From assembly GCA_020746875.1 (NCBI GenBank), contig JAGTJL010000012.1, forward strand, positions 806,001 to 870,000: a stretch of DNA of 64,000 nucleotides, written 5' to 3'. The notes under the pieces were generated by a model. That model was given only the letters and a program-made list of their open reading frames with translations. It did no database searches and had not been told where the DNA came from. A program made the position numbers and the translations under genes. Of this stretch, positions 53,755 to 63,932 are shown piece after piece. This DNA is from Rhexocercosporidium sp. MPI-PUGE-AT-0058. Taxonomy: Eukaryota; Ascomycota; Leotiomycetes; Helotiales. Within the stretch, counting starts at the first letter, position 1. Each line of letters begins with the position of its first letter.

Positions 53755-53975
53755 TTAGAGTTTGATTGCCTAGGAGTGAGAGGCGGTGTTAGCTTGAGAT
53801 TCGTCTTGGGAGATTAGTGATGGGAAGGTGTGGAAGGGTAGTGGAAAGGAGGAGGGGGGTTAGAAACAGGTAGAAGGGGACGTACGTCTTCATCGTCCTG
53901 TTGATTGATCTTCTCTGAACGCGTAAGAGGGCGTTCGGTTGATTGGCTTTCTGCTTGACCAATTTCAGCCATCAT
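53755..53975 (-). CDS. possible 34-residue micro-protein (two exons)
   Basis: Exon 1 (53975-53886) encodes 30 residues, MMAEIGQAESQSTERPLTRS then EKINQQDDED. A 116-bp intron (donor GTACGT, acceptor TCCTAG) joins exon 2 (53769-53755), AIKL-stop. The clean coding composition of exon 1 directly before a good donor is the support. The STERPLTRSEK stretch looks constrained. Exon 2 may instead start at another acceptor and run into the downstream ORF. No family is known to me. Confidence 0.4.
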
Positions 53976-55007
53976 GGGTGTGCAATTAGTGTTGGTGTTA
54001 TGTTGTGGTTGTTTACTTCCTCCTCGTGTTTGCTTTGAAAATGATTAACAGATTTGTTAGGGTCGTGCTTATCTAATAATAGCAAACTAAGGGACTCTCC
54101 TCGTGAGAACCGGGTTCGAAAGGTTCAATTGATTCGTAACATGCCTACTGTTGTTGACATTTTGCAGATTCTGTTGTGTGGAACCTCACATTGAAAATGC
54201 GGAATTCCAACACTCCCTGCTTCTCTCTACACCAGATTTTAAGAGCGGTGGAACAACCTGTGCATCCAGAGCAAATGTCGTGTTCTACCTCAGGTCAATC
54301 TTTTCATCCCGATTCCGTCCCCGGACTTTGACGTGTTCGGGTGATTGAACTCCATTTGTTTGGAAATAAGCGAGCTAGGCTAGCAGCTGTGTGGCTTTCG
54401 GCAAGGACTAAAAGCTCTGTCATGTCTACCGCTCCTCGAGAAACTGATAGATGAATCCTTTACGATCAGGGCTCACTGACATCGTGTAAGGCTATGTTAA
54501 TTAAAGTTAGATAAGGAAACAACTTCGAATAGAATGTTTTCCTGACGCGATTGGTGGGTGTGCCGAGCAAGAACAAATGAACGAATGCACTAGACCTACG
54601 AGGCGCAACAATTACAAAAAATCGCCTTGATTTCCTCAAAAGGAAATTGTATTCGAGGATATGAGTTAGCGGAGAGTAGCACCAGGGAGCGATGAAGACT
54701 CTCCAAGCATCTTCCGACCTTCCGAGTCACCAAGGATGCTAGAAAGCGTAGTATTGCTTTAGATATTTACCAATTTTTAATCCTGATTATGCTCTCTCGC
54801 GAGATTTCTCCGGCCGCTTTAATGTTACTGCTTGGTTTCTGGATTCTTTATTTATTTTTGGTAATTTTCGGCCCCTTTTTGCGGAATTCATCGGGAAACC
54901 GACAAGTATGTCGATAATTGCTCAGCGGCTCACTAAACACACACACACAGATATATATACATTTATACCAAAATCTCCGATACTGTTACCTCGAATCTAA
55001 GTTGCGT
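53976..55007. other. 1-kb AT-rich intergenic region
   Basis: No gene supported. A short ACACACACACAC/ATATATATAC run lies at 54937-54961 next to the MFS gene 3' end. Confidence 0.4.
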
Positions 55008-56945
55008 CTAAGATGTGTGTACATGCGATGCGGGAACGTGAATCGTCCCCTTCTCTCCAAGATCTGCCTGCTTTCCAACCTCGGCTTGCTCATTTCTGTT
55101 TCCCGGGCTAGCCTCCTCAGCAGAAACATCATCCAACGCCTGCTCAACAGCAGCCTCCTCTTTCTTCGGACCCAAATCCCTCCTCCTGATACCCCACCCA
55201 CCTTTCCACCCAATCCACCCCGGATTCCAAGGACTCTTCGCAAAACAAATCAACAACGCCGCACAAATAAAGCCCACACTCGCACTCCCGCTCAAGACCC
55301 AGCCGCCTTTAGCGTACAATCTGTTACCGACAGCTGTACCCATCAACTGGCCACAGAATACACTGAGCATGTACGCAGTATTGACTCTATTCCTCGCCTT
55401 GGGTTCGATGGCGTAAATACCTGAGCGGTTCGCGATTTGCGCGCTTTGGATCCCGATGTCGATCGCGAAGGCTTGGATGATTGGGCCGGCTACGGTGTGC
55501 TTCCCAGTGTATGTTCCGATGATGGTACCGATTAGGCAGTAGGTGAGGCCGAGGATGACGCTGAAGATGGGGACGAAGCGATCGATCACGGCGCGTGAGT
55601 AGAAGGGCCCTACGCATATTGCGCCGATGCCTATGAGGGCGAAGAGGCCGATGACCAGGGAGTCGTAAGAGTATGGCGGTGAGGAGAGGAGGAAGGTGAG
55701 GGTCGTCCAGTAGTTTGTGAAGATGCTTGAGGTGAGGAAGCCGACTAGACAGGCTTGGACGAGGACGGGATGCTTGAAGACCATTTTGAGGATGGAGAAG
55801 AGCATGCGGAAGTAGTTGATCCCGCCGGGGTTAGTGGAGGGGTAGTCGGGCATGAAAAAGAAGAGGAGGATTAGGATCAGGTACTGCACGCCGAATGAGA
55901 ACCAGTATATGCTGCGCCAGGAGGTGTATTGTGTGAGGATTCCGGAGAGGAGACGGGCTATTAGCATCCCAAGGAGGAGACCGGAGACGACGATTGAGAG
56001 TGCGGTTGCTCGTCTGTGGGGTGGTGCTAGATCTCCGACTAGAGGCAGCATCAACTGTGGAGTGACGGTTGAAACTGCGGCGATGAAAGATATAGCCAGG
56101 AAGACAGAGAATGAGTTTGTTAGACACAAGCCAAGCCACTTGACAATATCAGCAAAGGCACTTTTGAAAGTAGCAGAGTTCAAACCATTGTAGCGGTGAA
56201 GAATATCAAAATGAGGACAAATGCTCGACGTCGGAATATATCTCCGAGTGGACAGAGGAGTAGCAGTCCTGCTGCATATCCTCCTTGCATTACAGTTGGG
56301 ATTTGCGCTGCTTGTTCGTTGGAGACATTGAACTCAACTGCAAGGATATTCAGGATTGGATGGTTGTAGTATAGATTAGCGACAGTAAAAGTCGCAGCCT
56401 AGAGTTGTTAGCATCTTTGGCTTACTTTCACATCGCCGAATCTAATCCTGCTCGCAGTTTGAAGTCGGGGTTCTGAAGCTGCGACTTTCTTTTCAGGAGA
56501 CAAGTGGATAGAGAGAGGGTTTCCTAGAGAATGCCTCACTCACAAATCCAAATAGAAGATTCAACCCCATACTAAAATTCGGAGGAGACTCTGGATCCCA
56601 TCGACACCTCTTCGGAGTCCAGGAGACAATTCCCCATATTCTCTTCGCAACACCATTGTCCCTTAGCTTTGCAAACCTCCTCTTATTGTCATTATTCGAA
56701 GTTGCAGTCGATGTCGAAGTGGCCCCATTTAAATCTTCCCCAGCTTCAAGAGCCATTGGACCAGAATTCGATTCTACCACTGGAGTTGCGGGGACAGCAG
56801 ACTTGTCCCCAGCCATGATCTTGGAAGCAATACCCATGTGGTCTTTGGAGTTGTCGAGGCATTGGTCGCAAAGTGGGGTAGATTTCAAGAAAGACACCAT
56901 GAGGCTCTTCCACCTTTTTTCCACCTGCACTGCACTTGTTCCCAT
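55008..56945 (-). CDS. MFS transporter (three exons)
   Basis: Major facilitator superfamily permease, probably at the plasma membrane. The substrate is unknown. Exons 56945-56544, 56398-56186 and 56138-55008 give 581 residues. Residues 1-125 form a long hydrophilic Ser/Asp-rich cytosolic N-terminus. Helices start with the block FAATFTVANLYYNHPILNIL across intron 1. Further marks are LLLLCPLGDIFRRRAF (MFS signature A loop 2-3), VGDLAPPHRRATALSIVVSG (helix 4/5 region) and AYMLSVFCGQLMGTAVGNRL. The set resembles the bacterial-type drug/inner-membrane MFS (YfcJ/YnfM-like) subgroup common in fungi. The C-terminal tail is acidic. The ATG at 56945 is the first true ATG of the frame. Confidence 0.87.
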
Positions 56946-58643
56946 TTGTCTTTGATCATCATCGGCCTTCCCCACTGTTGCCGATGTTGATTCTCGGGTA
57001 CTGGGTTAGGCAGGTAAGCCATCGTTAAAGCCGAAGCCGAACCAAAGGATCGAGCGGGAAACTAGCGACGCCAGTTCCAGCCAACGAAGATGGACCAGAT
57101 CGGACAGCGGAACCAAAAGCTTGGCCAGCGCGGCAAAAGCTCGAATCCATGTTTGAAAGATGTGGCGAGTGAGACGGGCAAGCCTCAGCAGGGAGGAGGA
57201 GTGTTTCTTCCCGTCCACCAATAGGAAAGCCGGGCAGTATCTTCAGAACTCACAACTTTCATATCTCACCTGAAACATTGGTAGATGAGCCTGATGGGAA
57301 GTGTTGAGATCAGCTGCAAGTATGGAGACTCTAGAGGTTTCAAGATGGCTTCTGGCGAGAAAGAAAAGTCTTGATTTCCTTTCCCTCTTTTCCCTCGTCC
57401 CTTTCAGGTCTCGGCCATGCACCAGCAAAAGCAAGACCGTGAGACGAGGCCAGAAACAAGGGCTAAGTATATCCATGATACAGAAAATGCCTCGCTCGCG
57501 ACGCTCGTTAGTTGAGAAAATGCACTAGCATCCAGGACCAGTTCTTACCAGCCAATGAAAGAGAGTGGATCCAACTACTGTCATCGCTGTCGTCGTCGTC
57601 CTCTAGTATTTTCTGGCCAGACGTTGCCACAATTACTGGCAACAGCACTGCGCACACGAGCACGCTTGCCTCAGAACCTGCTTGCTTGCCTGCCTGCCTG
57701 CAGTGGCGCGCACAACTTGATAACCGGCCATGCGAATCTAGATGCATGGCTGCAAAAGGTGAAGTAGGCGAAGTGAACAAGTGGAAATGGTCAAATGGAA
57801 ATCTACCCCCCGTGGCACATCCCATCCTGATAAGGGCTTGCTTGCTTGCTTGCTTTCCGCTCGGCCCATGCCCGAAGCCCCAAGTCACCTCCGCAAGGAG
57901 GGTGCGACCGAGATGCAGCAATTTCCTGGATGGCAGGGGCAGGATATTATATTAACATGGCCCGTAATGTCATATCCCATCAGGTACGGGTAGTCAGAGA
58001 GACAATAAAGCTTCTGAAGGGGTCTAAAGAGGTCTGTCTGCATCACGACCGGGTTGGACGGATGTGCTGTACTACTACAGTAGATGCATATCAAGCGCAT
58101 TCCCATGTGCAGGACGGGTTGAGGAATACGATGCCGGGCGTGGTGTTGTCTCCTCTTGTCTCCAAGTCCCACGCAAGCCAAGCCCAGTACTTTCTTTCCA
58201 TTGGAGCCCATATGCCCATATCCCCAAATCCCCCCGTCCATGCCCCACCCAAACCGAGCTTCTTGTGGCAGTTCCTGATCTAGCCCGATCAAGCCTCGGC
58301 CCGTCCAGTAGCCAATCAATCTCTCTCCTCTCTGCTAGCTTCGTGTTTTAGCGTTTCGCTCCCTGCCAGGCGAGGCAGCCAGGCCCCGCCTCACGATTTA
58401 TTTACTCTCGCTGCTCCCCGTCCCGTCCGCCCTTTCCTTCCCTTCGTGAGAGCTTCAGATCTGTCTGTCTTATCTTCCCCAAACACTCCACCATCCCATC
58501 CCATCCCATCACATCACATCACAATTCGCGCGTCCCCCTCAAACATCCATCACCTTCCGTCCCGCCACCGACACATCTTCAATACAATTGAGTCGCCCGT
58601 CAACTAATTACTCACCACCCGAATCCCCCCTCCGTCGATCACG
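56946..58643. promoter_or_regulatory. 1.7-kb divergent region between MFS and DUF7707-type genes
   Basis: Both flanking genes start facing away from this region. 57500-58000 contains overlapping open frames on both strands with Cys/Ala/Gln-rich composition caused by CTTG/CCTG repeats, not supported as genes. 58380-58640 is CT-rich leader-like sequence with CCCAT/CACAT repeats at about 58490-58522. Confidence 0.4.
57837..57853 (+). repeat. (CTTG)4 microsatellite
   Basis: Four CTTG units, with a related TTGCCTGCCTGCCTGC run at about 57684-57700. Confidence 0.7.
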
Positions 58644-59328
58644 ATGTTTGTCAAGTCAACCGTCGCCGTTGCAATCTTCGCCAGCTTCGTCGCTGCGCAA
58701 GGTGCCAACTCCACCATCGATCCCAACACCATCAACCCCACCATGAGATGTGAGTATTCCTTGTGCGACCGGAATTGTGTGCTTCCTAAACTGACGATCT
58801 GCAGCGCAATGGTGTCTTGGCCAGAAGAACACCTGCGGTACTCTCTGCAGTGGCGAACTCCAAAACAACGATTGTGATGTCGTACGTACCTCCGTCTATC
58901 TTTTCAATGCATCAATTGCTAATCTTCTGCTTCCATAGACCACTCTCGTGTTCAACTGCACTTGCGCCGCCAACAACTCCGCCCCAGGTCTCCAATACTA
59001 CCTGAACTCCATGCCAACCTTCATCTGCGAGAAGATCTTCGATAACTGCATCAGTGCCAATGAGGGTGTTTCGTCTGCTCAGGCCAACTGTAGGGCAAAC
59101 GAGGCCAACAACTGTGGTCATCTGGATCCTGCCGACTTCACTGGCGCCACCGTCAGTTCGAGCTCCAGCGCTGCCTCCTCCCCAACTGGAACTTCCAAGC
59201 CAGCCTCATCTGGAACCTCAGCTCCTACCAGCACTTCGACCGGTGCCGCTGCAACCATGATGCCAGCTCAAATGGGTACTGGTGCTATCGCTCTCGGTGT
59301 CGCTGCCGCTTTCGGCTACATGCTTTAG
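58644..59328 (+). CDS. GPI-anchored Cys-rich surface protein (DUF7707-type), three exons
   Basis: Exons 58644-58749, 58805-58881 and 58939-59328 give 190 residues. The signal peptide (KSTVAVAIFASFVAAQ) is followed by TINPTMRSQWCLGQKNTCGT across the first junction. The Cys-rich domain (about residues 36-116, ten Cys) holds LCSGELQNNDCDVTTLVFNC, APGLQYYLNSMPTFICEKIF and EANNCGHLDP. A Ser/Thr-rich stalk and a C-terminal hydrophobic tail (GAIALGVAAAFGYML) indicate a GPI anchor and cell-wall location. This architecture is common in ascomycetes and I associate it with Pfam DUF7707. The function is unknown. Confidence 0.85.
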
Positions 59329-60478
59329 GTTGGCGATGGACCAGGAGTTTCCGATCAGTAATGAGAACCGGCTTCTTCCCGATATTACGTTCTTAACGCG
59401 TCTGCGGCTGGGTTGTGCATATTGTACTTGTGTTTTACAGCGTTTCTTTTAGCATTGGTGTTGTGGCTCGTAAAATCGCGCTTCTGGCATCGTCTCCGAT
59501 TTCACACGTGGTGTTTTGCGATTGCATGCAGAGAGATATGGCGCTGCTACTGAGGGGTGGCAGGATTAATGGGACGAGTGGACGATTCATGATTGATTGG
59601 AGAACAAAGGCTGGCAGATGAAGATGTGCCTTGGTGGTTGATACTTTGCCGTTGGCACAGTTGATTAAACAGAAACGAAACCTAGCATAGGAAATACTAT
59701 GGTATTACAACCAGGGCCCACGCACCTATTCGTCAGTGTGAGGATGGAGTTGATAATTTTGCCAGCATCATGACAAAACGCGATGATCATACCAAGTTGG
59801 GCAAGTGGGGATCGACATGATGTGGCTGGGAAGTCTCTTGAGTGCCCAAACTCCCTATCGTGGATGCTTTACTGGTTGAGGATATTGATGGGAGTATCAC
59901 TAGGCCAGTAATCAAGTAAAGCATTCTATGTGGCTTCTTCTTTCGTTGGATCTGCTGTTGTTTACATTTCTGTCCAGCATCATGCAACATTACCTTGCTC
60001 ATGTAGAGCGTTCCACCGTACAAGTCTTTCCAACTATGGTTTTAGCTTCTTATTTTATCTATTCCAACTTGGGGGTATTTCGATCGCGGCAGGCAGTGAG
60101 TCTTCTTGCCACTACTCGGTTCGTTTGAGCTGCAGCATTTGCCTCATTTGGAACAAACTGCGAGTCTGATACTGGGTTAAGCGGCAAGTGATCTGTTCAA
60201 ATTCGTGCCAAAACATCTCTTGACTTCCAGTGAGGTTTAGTTTTCTATTTAGCACGAGAAAATGCATAGGGTTCTTTATCGTTATGTTCGATTTATTATC
60301 TCATCAATTTCGGGGTGCATTGGGTGTTTTCTTTGTGGAGCGTCGATGCTTTCAGCAACCAAGTCCATTGTTGCCTTCTAAACTCACTCGAGAGAGGCAC
60401 TCGGCCGATCTTTCTTACTACTCTTCACTTTTAGCTACGTTTACAATCATCTGGGCACCCAATGTAGTGCCTACCACC
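59329..60478. other. 1.15-kb intergenic region
   Basis: 3' flank of the GPI protein gene and promoter of the amidoligase gene. The frame is open from 60230 to the chosen ATG, but composition before 60479 is leader-like. Confidence 0.4.
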
Positions 60479-61996
60479 ATGGTTTCGGCATTGACATTCG
60501 GCGTGGAGCTGGAGTTCCTAATGGCATACCTGCCCGACGACACTCCACCGCCCGACCCCTCCGAAAGCCGCCTTCTAAGACTCGAGTACACCAAAGCCGA
60601 CATCTCGACATATCACGACCTAACAAAAGATATATCCAACTCACGGCACACCGACGAGAACGGCGGCCGGCTCATCTGCGCCAAGAGACACATCCGCACC
60701 GCCCTCTCCGCCGCCGGCCTACCTATACGCATGGAAGAGATAACAGAGCACGACCGCAGCGACTTCTCCGGCTGGGACATCGTAGAAGACGGAAGCATCG
60801 ACGAGCCAGAAGACACACCATACCGGTATCTGCAGCTAGAAGTCCGCTCCCCAGCATACATCTTCACCCCCTCGGCGCTGTCCGAAGTACGACTCGCATG
60901 CCAGACACTCGCAGAGGATTTCTGTTTACTATCAGTCGAGACCTCGGCTTTACATGTTCACGTCGGAGACGGCGAGAGGAGTTTCGACGATGAGACGACG
61001 AGGAAGCTAGCTGCGTTCATATGGGCCTTCGAACCGCAGCTGAATTCGATTCATCCGCTGCATAGGCAGAATACGTATTACACTACGAGCATGCGTGCGT
61101 CCTCGAGGTATTCGACGTGGTATCAGGAGAGGTACGATAGGATCCCCAGCGGGATTACAGGGGCACTTGATCTCCTCGCTTGTGCGGATATCGCGGCCTT
61201 GTGTGAACAGATTAAAGACGAGTCGGGGTATCTGAAGAGCTGTCAGGTTAGTTTCTGTGGTATTAAAGCCGCGAGTACGAATCCCGAGCATGGCAAGAAG
61301 ACGGTGGAGTGGCGGCAGCATGAGGGGACGCTGGATGGAGAAGAGGTTACGAATTGGATTGCGGTGGTGATGGGGATCATGTATTTCGTGCGGGATGCGC
61401 CAACGCGGTATTTCTTCGATGTTTTGAGCTTTGCGCTCTTGGAGACGTGGCAGAAGGTGGGGGATGGGAGGGATGGGGAGAGGGAAAGGGAGTTTGGACC
61501 GATTCTTGCGGAGGGGTTATTTCCCGTGGACAGGATGTTGTGGGTGTTGATGATTGATGGGCAGGCTGGGTTTTATAAAGATAAGTGGTATAGACATCCT
61601 AAGACACGTCCAAGCGATGCGAGGAAGTCGAGGATTGTGTGGGAGTATGAGAGGGTAAGTGTACCGGGATCAGATGAGTTTGTGAAGAGTGATAGGTTGA
61701 GATGGCTTTGGGAGGATTTATGTGTCTTGTGGGATCTGGATGGGACTTCTCCAGCTCTTGATGGCTTTGATCCTGAGAGTTCGATGTGGCCGGCTCATAG
61801 TCTGAGAGTTGATTTTGACTGGGAGGATGAATCGGTGGGTGGAGATGAGTTTATTGTGGAGCATGACTTGGAGACGTTGAATGAGTTGGGGATCTGGATG
61901 GGTGGGGATAATGGGACGGAGGTTGGTGAGGGTGAGGAAGAGGAAGAAGGACACGGAGAGGGGGAGGAAGAAGGATATGGAGAGGGCGAGAGTTAG
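60479..61996 (+). CDS. putative amidoligase (Amidoligase_2 family) 1
   Basis: Predicted ATP-dependent amidoligase of the glutamine-synthetase/COOH-NH2 ligase fold (Amidoligase_2), which would form an amide bond between a carboxylate and an amine. Substrates in fungi are unknown. Single exon, 505 residues. Motifs: FGVELEF (7-13, metal-binding Glu in the first strand), LEVRSP, HVHVG (159-163), FEPQ (184-187) and EWRQHEGTLD (277-286). These are the family's active-site blocks. The C-terminal 170 residues extend beyond the core and end in a Gly/Glu repeat tail (GEGEEEEEGHGEGEEEGYGE). The start at 60479 has an ideal ACCACCATGG context and puts the first catalytic strand at residue 4. An ATG at 60230 is in frame but less likely. 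Coding composition changes from C-rich to G-rich near 60950. Confidence 0.8.
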   Translation: MVSALTFGVELEFLMAYLPDDTPPPDPSESRLLRLEYTKADISTYHDLTKDISNSRHTDENGGRLICAKRHIRTALSAAGLPIRMEEITEHDRSDFSGWDIVEDGSIDEPEDTPYRYLQLEVRSPAYIFTPSALSEVRLACQTLAEDFCLLSVETSALHVHVGDGERSFDDETTRKLAAFIWAFEPQLNSIHPLHRQNTYYTTSMRASSRYSTWYQERYDRIPSGITGALDLLACADIAALCEQIKDESGYLKSCQVSFCGIKAASTNPEHGKKTVEWRQHEGTLDGEEVTNWIAVVMGIMYFVRDAPTRYFFDVLSFALLETWQKVGDGRDGEREREFGPILAEGLFPVDRMLWVLMIDGQAGFYKDKWYRHPKTRPSDARKSRIVWEYERVSVPGSDEFVKSDRLRWLWEDLCVLWDLDGTSPALDGFDPESSMWPAHSLRVDFDWEDESVGGDEFIVEHDLETLNELGIWMGGDNGTEVGEGEEEEEGHGEGEEEGYGEGES

Positions 61997-62073
61997 GACC
62001 GACGCGGTGGTAGCGGCTCTGTGCTGCCGCGTCGGAAACAGGAGCATGTTGATGATTTATCCTCGCTTATCCA

Positions 62074-62532
62074 ATGCCTCTTTTCATATCTAGGATTCCG
62101 ACCGGAGATCAAGACGAACGTACCGAGTCTCTGGACTCGGATCCGGATTTGGATTATGTATCGGAAGAACCTAACCTCCAGGGCCTTGATCGTCAGATCA
62201 GAGAGTTGGAAGAGGGTGTAATCAAGAACGAGAACGAAATTGATAATCTTAAGGAGGAGGATGAAGAGGAACTCGCAGAAATAGACCGACAGATCAAAGT
62301 CCTTGAGATGGAAAAAGCCACGGCACATCTGCCCCTCGAGGACAGAGAGTGGAGGGAGCGGTTGATGATTGCGATGAATTTGACGGGGTTGCCGAAGGGT
62401 GCTAGTGATCCTTTTGCAAAGGGGTTGGACAGGGTGGGTGGAGTTGGAGATGTAGATTTTGGGGACGTTTCGCCGAGGACACGACCAGTTCAAATGGGTG
62501 AGGGGATGTGGATGTGGATGTGGAAGGGTTAG
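62074..62532 (+). CDS. small coiled-coil ORF between the two amidoligase genes
   Basis: A 152-codon frame. Residues about 40-90 form a probable coiled coil (LDRQIRELEEGVIKNENEID, then EDEEELAEIDRQIKVLEMEK). EDREWRERLMIAMNLTGLPK and a Gly/Met/Trp-rich end (MGEGMWMWMWKG) follow. It starts 77 bp after the stop of amidoligase 1 and reads in the same direction. TATCTAG at about 62087-62093 could be an acceptor, so this may be a further exon of the amidoligase gene, though I could not find a donor that keeps both frames. No family is recognised. Confidence 0.42.
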   Translation: MPLFISRIPTGDQDERTESLDSDPDLDYVSEEPNLQGLDRQIRELEEGVIKNENEIDNLKEEDEEELAEIDRQIKVLEMEKATAHLPLEDREWRERLMIAMNLTGLPKGASDPFAKGLDRVGGVGDVDFGDVSPRTRPVQMGEGMWMWMWKG

Positions 62533-62792
62533 AAGGGTTAAGTATGCCATGAGTGTTTTGGAGAACATTTTACTTTGGCAAACGAATGATGCCCTTGTTC
62601 CATCTGCTATTGATTGGCATCTTTTTGAAGAGGATCTGGGCGAGGTCGCTTCTTTGCCTCTAATTTTACAAGTATCAAAGCATCAGTTTGGATTAAAGCC
62701 ACTAAATCCATCATGCACGGACAAAGGTATATTCTTGTGAGTTTTCGATAATTTCGTTTCATGATATATGGTCATATCTAGATGGCGAAACC

Positions 62793-63932
62793 TCACGGTG
62801 GTGTAGTTAGAAAGTTCGTCCCTATCTTGATCGGAAACAGAACCTCTTCCTCTACCTCTACCACCTCTCTACCCTCAGCAATCTTCTTCGGATAACAATA
62901 CGCCAACCACACCATCCCCAACCTCTTCAAAACATACTCAAGCCTCAGCTCCTCCCTCTTCTTCCCCACACACTCCTTCAAGAACCCAGCCAACTTCCTC
63001 CTCTCGATCGAGTCCGCAAACATCACCAGCTGCACACAGAACTTAATCCAAAGTTCTAACTCCTCGAAATCAAGCGTGCCTTTATGCTGCCTGAACTCGA
63101 TCGTTCGTCTATAACTAGCACCCAAATCACGCTCGGCCCCGACATCTCCAAGATGATACGCCAGTCTTGAGCCGCCATGGTAAGAGTCCCTAGCACGAGG
63201 CTCGGTAAGATCAACAAGGACTTCAAAATCTTCCGTCCCAGGACCCAGAATCTCTTCCAGTCCGCCGCGGACGTCCAACTTACCATCGACAGTATGGTTT
63301 CTAGCTAGCTCAGAGTGCCGTCTAAATGACGGACACATCCTCGAGTTCTCAACTCTGTACAATGAATGGATCGTCTCGAACTGCGGCTCGAACGTCCAAA
63401 CCGTAGCAAGCAAATTCTGCACAGCTTCGAAAGCGAAGCCATTCAATCCGTTACCGACATGGACATGGACCCCACAACTCCTGTTACACGAGATCCTATA
63501 CGTCTCTCTCAACACCTGGCAAGCTATTTTTATTTCTGCGAAGGCTTGATTGGTACCATAGTAGAAAGGCGGGGAGTTGATCTCGATGGGGAGGAAGTGG
63601 TAACCGTCTATTTCTGGGACTTGGATCGTGTCGTCATGTTTTACTATCCATGAAATTTCTGAGTTGGGGGGAGGGGAGTCGGCGTATGGGCTTGAGGCGT
63701 AGGCGGAGAGGCCGGCGTGGAAGAGTGTTGCTGCTACATGGGAGCGAAGATTAGCGATCCAGGAGTCGGAAGGGCCGGTTGTGAGATTGGTTGCTGAGCG
63801 TGGGTCGGACGGGTGGGGATCAGAACTGCTGGGTGCCAGGATAGCGATTGCGAATTCTAGTTCGAGGCCGAATGTTAGGTTGTCCTTTTGGGGGTGGGGA
63901 GGGCCGTAGACGTTTAGTGGTGGGACTTCCAT
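62793..63932 (-). CDS. putative amidoligase (Amidoligase_2 family) 2
   Basis: Single-exon 379-residue paralogue on the opposite strand, tail to tail with amidoligase 1. It carries the same ordered motif set: FGLELEF (21-27), PIEINSPPFYYG (strand with Glu), GVHVHVGNG (HVHVG 156-160), FEPQ (181-184) and EFRQHKGTLDFEELELWIKF (starts at 279). The HVHVG to FEPQ distance is 25 residues in both proteins and the HVHVG to RQH distance is 118-123, but overall identity appears low. It lacks the long C-terminal extension of the other copy. The ATG at 63932 is the first in frame and precedes the first catalytic strand by about 20 residues. Confidence 0.8.
   Translation of the reverse strand: MEVPPLNVYGPPHPQKDNLTFGLELEFAIAILAPSSSDPHPSDPRSATNLTTGPSDSWIANLRSHVAATLFHAGLSAYASSPYADSPPPNSEISWIVKHDDTIQVPEIDGYHFLPIEINSPPFYYGTNQAFAEIKIACQVLRETYRISCNRSCGVHVHVGNGLNGFAFEAVQNLLATVWTFEPQFETIHSLYRVENSRMCPSFRRHSELARNHTVDGKLDVRGGLEEILGPGTEDFEVLVDLTEPRARDSYHGGSRLAYHLGDVGAERDLGASYRRTIEFRQHKGTLDFEELELWIKFCVQLVMFADSIERRKLAGFLKECVGKKREELRLEYVLKRLGMVWLAYCYPKKIAEGREVVEVEEEVLFPIKIGTNFLTTPP

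Noticed and set aside
54061..54136. Possible tRNA around CGGGTTCGAAAGG
   Set aside because: Partial B box only. No A box, no acceptor or anticodon pairing.
57508..57955. Overlapping 137- and 147-codon frames on opposite strands
   Set aside because: Both are driven by CTTG/CCTG/CGTC simple repeats. No domain and no splice support.
60230..60478. 83-residue N-terminal extension of amidoligase 1 from the ATG at 60230
   Set aside because: Leader-like composition. The ATG at 60479 has a much better context and begins right before the first catalytic strand.
61718..62047. 109-codon minus-strand frame
   Set aside because: Antisense of the Gly/Glu-rich tail of amidoligase 1.
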